Part shown: positions 60,309-64,000 of the stretch, piece after piece | Numbering within the stretch: the stretch's first letter is position 1 | How the letters are laid out: each line of letters opens with the position of its first letter | Assembly: GCF_024347395.1 (NCBI RefSeq) | Contig: NZ_AP025472.1 | Coordinates: 434,001-498,000, forward strand | Direction: 5' to 3' | Source: Vibrio cortegadensis | GTDB taxonomy: Bacteria > Pseudomonadota > Gammaproteobacteria > Enterobacterales > Vibrionaceae | DNA length: 64,000 nucleotides | Notes under the pieces: model-generated | Seen by the model: the letters and a program-made list of their open reading frames with translations, nothing else | The model's database searches: none | What the model was told of the DNA's origin: nothing | Made by a program: the position numbers and the translations under genes

Positions 60309-62090
60309 ATGTCTAAACCACTAGCGATCACAGATGTGGTACTTCGTGATGCCCACCAGTCACTATTTGCTACGCGTATGCGTATTGAAGATATGCTGCC
60401 TATTGCAGCAGAGCTGGATAAAGTTGGTTATTGGTCTCTTGAAACATGGGGTGGAGCGACGTTTGATTCGTGTATTCGATTTTTAGGGGAAGATCCTTGG
60501 GAACGTTTACGTGAATTAAAGAAAGCAATGCCAAATACACCAATGCAAATGCTATTACGAGGACAGAATTTACTCGGATATCGCCATTACGCAGATGATG
60601 TTGTTGAGAAATTTGTTGAGCGTGCGCATATCAATGGTATGGACGTATTTCGTATCTTCGATGCGATGAATGATGTGCGTAACTTTGAAACGGCTGTTAA
60701 GGCCACAATTAAAGTGGGTGGCCATGCGCAAGGTACACTCTCTTACACAACCAGCCCGGTTCATAATTCAGATACTTGGGTTGATCTGGCTAAGCGTTTA
60801 GAAGATCTTGGTTGCCACTCTCTATGCATTAAAGATATGTCAGGCTTACTGAAACCTTATGAAGCCGAAGAGTTGATAACACGTATTAAAGCGTCATGTG
60901 ATGTTCCTTTGGCTCTTCATAGCCATGCTACGACAGGTTTATCAACGGCGACGGCTGTTAAAGCGGTAGAAGCGGGCATTGATATTTTAGATACGGCTAT
61001 TTCATCAATGAGCTGTACTTATGGGCATACACCAACTGAAACCGTTGTTGCGATGCTTGAAGGTACAGAGCGTGATACAAATCTTAAACTTGAACAAATA
61101 GAGCCAATTGCGACATATTTTCGTGATGTTCGTAAAAAGTATGCGAAGTGGGAAGGGCAGATGAAAGGGGTGGACTCTCGCATCCTGATCGCTCAAGTAC
61201 CTGGTGGCATGCTAACCAATATGGAAGGGCAGCTAAAAGAGCAAGGTGCAGCGGATCGTCTTGATGAAGTTCTGGAAGAGATCCCACGTGTACGTAAAGA
61301 TTTAGGCTACATTCCTTTGGTGACACCGACGTCGCAAATTGTAGGGACTCAATCAGTAATTAACGTACTGACAGGTGAAAGATATAAGAGTATTACCAAA
61401 GAGACAGCTGGTGTTCTTAAAGGTGAATATGGAACGGCTCCAGCGCCCGTGAATGCCGAGTTACAAGCGAAAGTTCTCAATGGCGCAGAAGCGATCACTT
61501 GCCGACCTGCTGACTTGTTGGTTGACGAACTCGATACTTTAACAACAGACCTACTCAGCAAAGCGAAATCAGAAGGCATATCTTTAGCCGAAGATACCGT
61601 TGATGATGTCCTGACTTATGCGTTATTCCCTCAAGTTGGACTTAAATTCCTTAAAAACCGCCGTAACCCTGAAGCGTTTGAACCTGCTCCAACATTAGAA
61701 TCAGCACAGGCTGCGACGGCTCCTGTTGCCGCGCCTGCATCTGTTGGTTCAGTGGAAACTTATAGCGTTAAAGTTGATGGTCAAGTTTACGATGTCGAAG
61801 TGGGTCCTCAAGGGCAATTGTCATCAGTCACTCCAGCAAAATCAGCAGCCCCTGCGGCTCCTGCTCCAGCAAGTGATAGTGAAGTTGTTCCAGCGCCTTT
61901 AGCGGGAAATATCTTCAAAGTGAATGTGCAAGCGGGTGCTGAAGTTGCTGAAGGCGACGTACTGCTATTGCTTGAAGCGATGAAGATGGAGACTGAAGTT
62001 AGAGCAGCTCGTGGTGGCATTGTTCAAGACTTACACGTTAAAGAGGGCGATGCTGTAGCTGTCGGTTCTCCACTACTAAGCTTGGCATAA
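60309..62090 (+). CDS. oadA: Oxaloacetate decarboxylase alpha subunit (biotin carboxyltransferase)
   Basis: Moves the carboxyl group of oxaloacetate to biotin. The 593-residue protein has an N-terminal carboxyltransferase barrel with VVLRDAHQSLFATRM near 9-23, an Ala/Pro linker near 455-520, and a C-terminal biotinyl domain with EAMKMETEV near 556-564, where the middle lysine carries biotin. The ATG at 60309 (MSKPLAITD) is chosen since GGAG lies 9 bases before it and only 3 before the ATG at 60303. Confidence 0.96.
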   Translation: MSKPLAITDVVLRDAHQSLFATRMRIEDMLPIAAELDKVGYWSLETWGGATFDSCIRFLGEDPWERLRELKKAMPNTPMQMLLRGQNLLGYRHYADDVVEKFVERAHINGMDVFRIFDAMNDVRNFETAVKATIKVGGHAQGTLSYTTSPVHNSDTWVDLAKRLEDLGCHSLCIKDMSGLLKPYEAEELITRIKASCDVPLALHSHATTGLSTATAVKAVEAGIDILDTAISSMSCTYGHTPTETVVAMLEGTERDTNLKLEQIEPIATYFRDVRKKYAKWEGQMKGVDSRILIAQVPGGMLTNMEGQLKEQGAADRLDEVLEEIPRVRKDLGYIPLVTPTSQIVGTQSVINVLTGERYKSITKETAGVLKGEYGTAPAPVNAELQAKVLNGAEAITCRPADLLVDELDTLTTDLLSKAKSEGISLAEDTVDDVLTYALFPQVGLKFLKNRRNPEAFEPAPTLESAQAATAPVAAPASVGSVETYSVKVDGQVYDVEVGPQGQLSSVTPAKSAAPAAPAPASDSEVVPAPLAGNIFKVNVQAGAEVAEGDVLLLLEAMKMETEVRAARGGIVQDLHVKEGDAVAVGSPLLSLA

Positions 62091-62099
62091 GGGAGTACC

Positions 62100-63230
62100 A
62101 TGGACGGATTAAAGATCTTATGGTCGGAAACAGGGATCGCAAACTTCGAATTTGGCCAGGTTTGCATGATGCTTGTTGGCTGTATTCTGCTCTTTTTAGC
62201 TATCAAGAAAGGATTTGAGCCTTTACTACTATTGCCTATTGGTTTTGGTGCAGTATTAGCCAATATACCTAATGCCGGTTTTACTGATCCGGGTGGGTTA
62301 CTTTACTACGTTTACCATGTTGGAATTGAAACGGGTGTCTTCCCGCTACTGATCTTCATGGGCGTAGGAGCTATGACGGATTTTGGTGCGTTGATCGCCA
62401 ACCCTAAAACCCTATGGCTTGGAGCCGCAGCACAGTTTGGTATCTTCTCGACCCTATTTGGGGCGATATTACTTAACTATGTACCAGGAATGGAATTTTC
62501 GATGGCAGATGCATCATCGATTGCCATCATTGGTGGCGCAGATGGCCCAACCGCAATCTTTTTAGCAAGTAAGCTATCACCTGATTTGCTCGGAGCTATT
62601 GCGGTGGCAGCATATAGCTACATGGCGTTAGTACCGATTATTCAGCCTCCAATTATGAAAGCGTTAACCACGCCTGAAGAGCGTAAGATTAAAATGGCTC
62701 AACTGCGTCATGTTGGGAAAATGGAGAAAACTATATTCCCACTCGCCGTTTTGATTATGACGATCTTATTCTTACCTTCAGCAACGCCATTAGTTGGTAT
62801 GTTCTGTTTGGGTAACTTAATGCGAGAAGCCGGTGTGGTGGATCGTCTATCCAAGACCGCCCAAAATGAGCTAATCAATATTGTGACAATATTTTTAGGC
62901 CTAGGTGTTGGTTCTAAACTGCAAGCTGATAAGTTCTTAAACTTTGAAACTTTAGGTATTTTAGCATTAGGGGCGGTTGCCTTTAGTATTGGTACGGCTG
63001 CGGGTGTACTGATGGCTAAATTACTCAATAAATACTCGAAAGAGGACATTAATCCATTGATTGGTGCGGCGGGTGTTTCTGCGGTACCAATGGCGGCAAG
63101 GGTAGTAAATAAGGTTGGTTTAGAAGCTAACCCACAAAACTTCCTATTAATGCATGCTATGGGGCCAAATGTCGCGGGTGTGTTAGGCTCTGCGGTAGCG
63201 GCTGGTATTTTGCTTGCACTAGCGGGTTAA
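62100..63230 (+). CDS. oadB: Oxaloacetate decarboxylase beta subunit (sodium pump)
   Basis: Integral membrane subunit that decarboxylates carboxybiotin and exports sodium ions. The 376-residue protein has many hydrophobic segments, FEPLLLLPIGFGAVLANIP split near 39-57, the sodium-site region IGGADGPTAIFLASKL near 142-157, and the C-terminal GVSAVPMAARVVNKVG near 326-341. It is a shorter form than the roughly 433-residue Klebsiella type, lacking the insert after the ANIPNAG region. It follows oadA by 9 bp and ends in a terminator. Confidence 0.95.
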   Translation: MDGLKILWSETGIANFEFGQVCMMLVGCILLFLAIKKGFEPLLLLPIGFGAVLANIPNAGFTDPGGLLYYVYHVGIETGVFPLLIFMGVGAMTDFGALIANPKTLWLGAAAQFGIFSTLFGAILLNYVPGMEFSMADASSIAIIGGADGPTAIFLASKLSPDLLGAIAVAAYSYMALVPIIQPPIMKALTTPEERKIKMAQLRHVGKMEKTIFPLAVLIMTILFLPSATPLVGMFCLGNLMREAGVVDRLSKTAQNELINIVTIFLGLGVGSKLQADKFLNFETLGILALGAVAFSIGTAAGVLMAKLLNKYSKEDINPLIGAAGVSAVPMAARVVNKVGLEANPQNFLLMHAMGPNVAGVLGSAVAAGILLALAG

Positions 63231-63276
63231 AATAGACGCTAATGCTTAACCTATAAGTATGAAATGGTTTATAGTC

Positions 63277-63302
63277 AAAGGGATGCAATTGCATCCCTTT
63301 TT
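63277..63302 (+). terminator. Intrinsic terminator after oadB
   Basis: A 10-bp perfect stem AAAGGGATGC / GCATCCCTTT with loop AATT and T run. Confidence 0.9.
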
Positions 63303-63406
63303 ATTACCTATTTTTTTCGGTGTGTGCACAACTTGCTGTTAAGTGCGATAAACACCCATCAAAGTACAATAGCAGTATGTACTCAATCCAAGATTAGGGA
63401 CTTTCT

Positions 63407-64000
63407 ATGGAAAATAAGCAAATCGTAATCACTGAATTTGGCTCCGCGGAGACCTTAGCAGTGGCAACCTCACCGGTCCCAGTACCAAAAGCTGATGAAG
63501 TGTTAATTAAGGTTGCTTTTTCTGGTGTGAACCCTATTGACGTCAAAACTCGAGCCGGTCTTGGTTGGGCTGCTGCACAAAATAAAGATAACCTCCCTTG
63601 GGTTCCTGGATATGACATTTCAGGGAAAGTCGTCGCCTGTGGAGCAGCGTCTACCCGATTTTCTATCAATGATAATGTTGCCGGCTTTATTGGCTTTCCT
63701 CTTCAAGGGGGAGGCTATAGCCAATATATCTGTGTGGCCGAAACGGATTTGTGTGCAGTGCCGGATGCGATCACCTTGGAAGCTGCCGCAGCACTGCCTT
63801 TAGCGGGACAAACTGCTGCGCAGGCCATCAATAATGCGGAAGTTAAAGAGGGCGATAGAGTACTTATTTTAGCTGGTGCTGGCGGGGTCGGGCATCTTGC
63901 AGTGCAAATTGCGGTTGCAGCCAAAGCTGAGGTATACACCACTTGCAGTGAAGCGAATTTAGATTACCTTGCGAATCTAGGGGCCCACGCGGTTAATTAC
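63407..64000 (+). CDS. Zinc-type alcohol dehydrogenase-like oxidoreductase, N-terminal part (cut by window edge)
   Basis: The first 198 residues of a medium-chain dehydrogenase/reductase. The GroES-like catalytic domain runs to about 130 with VAFSGVNPIDVKTRAG near 41-56, and the nucleotide-binding domain begins at LILAGAGGVGHLAVQIAVAA, split near 149-168. GVNPIDVK in place of the zinc-binding Cys motif suggests the zinc-free quinone oxidoreductase branch. The ATG at 63407 has AGGGA upstream. The substrate is unknown. The 3' end is outside the window. Confidence 0.88.
   Translation, partial: MENKQIVITEFGSAETLAVATSPVPVPKADEVLIKVAFSGVNPIDVKTRAGLGWAAAQNKDNLPWVPGYDISGKVVACGAASTRFSINDNVAGFIGFPLQGGGYSQYICVAETDLCAVPDAITLEAAAALPLAGQTAAQAINNAEVKEGDRVLILAGAGGVGHLAVQIAVAAKAEVYTTCSEANLDYLANLGAHAVNY

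Overview
The window is a chromosomal core segment of a gammaproteobacterium, most likely of the family Vibrionaceae (Vibrio, Aliivibrio or a close relative). The evidence is the protein sequences, the AT-leaning base composition, heavy use of CTA leucine codons in the glycolytic genes, the order acpS-barA-rlmD-relA-mazG-pyrG-eno, rpoS next to a convergent mutS followed by recA, and csrA followed by a tRNA cluster and an oadGAB sodium pump. I cannot fix the genus from sequence alone. I see no insertion sequence, prophage, CRISPR array, integron or rRNA operon.

Layout. Positions 1-8 kb: metK (cut by the window edge, minus strand), then tktA, epd, pgk, fbaA and mscS on the plus strand, a carbon-metabolism block. 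Positions 8-11.4 kb: argO with a YbaK-type editing-domain gene (minus), the divergent regulator argP, a SIMPL-domain periplasmic protein and a small lipoprotein. Positions 11.4-14.7 kb: serA, rpiA, fau, 6S RNA and zapA, all minus. Positions 15-18 kb: ygfB, ubiH, ubiI. Positions 18-19.3 kb: a small unknown ORF, a gene-poor stretch with a candidate small RNA, and a second YbaK-type gene. Positions 19.3-22.8 kb: ygfZ, sdhE, ygfX, nadB. Positions 23.1-32.3 kb: the rpoE-rseABC envelope-stress operon, then lepA, lepB, rnc, era, recO, pdxJ and acpS. Positions 32.3-39.8 kb: barA (minus), rlmD, relA, mazG. Positions 40-49 kb: pyrG, eno, ftsB, ispD, ispF, truD, surE, pcm, nlpD, rpoS. Positions 49-58 kb: mutS (minus), pncC, recA, alaS, an aspartate kinase and csrA. 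Positions 58.4-59.7 kb: nine tRNA genes, two Ser(GCU) and seven Arg(ACG), six of the latter in an exact 140-bp tandem array. Positions 60-63.2 kb: oadG, oadA, oadB. The right edge cuts an MDR-family oxidoreductase.

How the genes work together. The window is rich in global regulators: RpoE with its anti-sigma factors, RpoS, RelA, the BarA sensor kinase, CsrA, 6S RNA and RecA under a LexA box. Several genes feed amino-acid or cofactor pathways (serA; epd and pdxJ for pyridoxal phosphate; nadB; ubiH/ubiI; ispD/ispF; an aspartate kinase). Most of the order matches Escherichia coli blocks joined differently. Against that reference, pepP is missing between ygfB and ubiH, gcvTHP does not follow ubiI, and recX is missing between recA and alaS.

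The least explained items are the argO-linked editing-domain gene, the gene-poor stretch at 18.3-18.9 kb with a minus-strand terminator and an anti-Shine-Dalgarno segment, the conserved hairpins in the tRNA spacers, and the stacked hairpins before the aspartate kinase gene. Nothing here is a clear new multi-gene system; these are the best leads.
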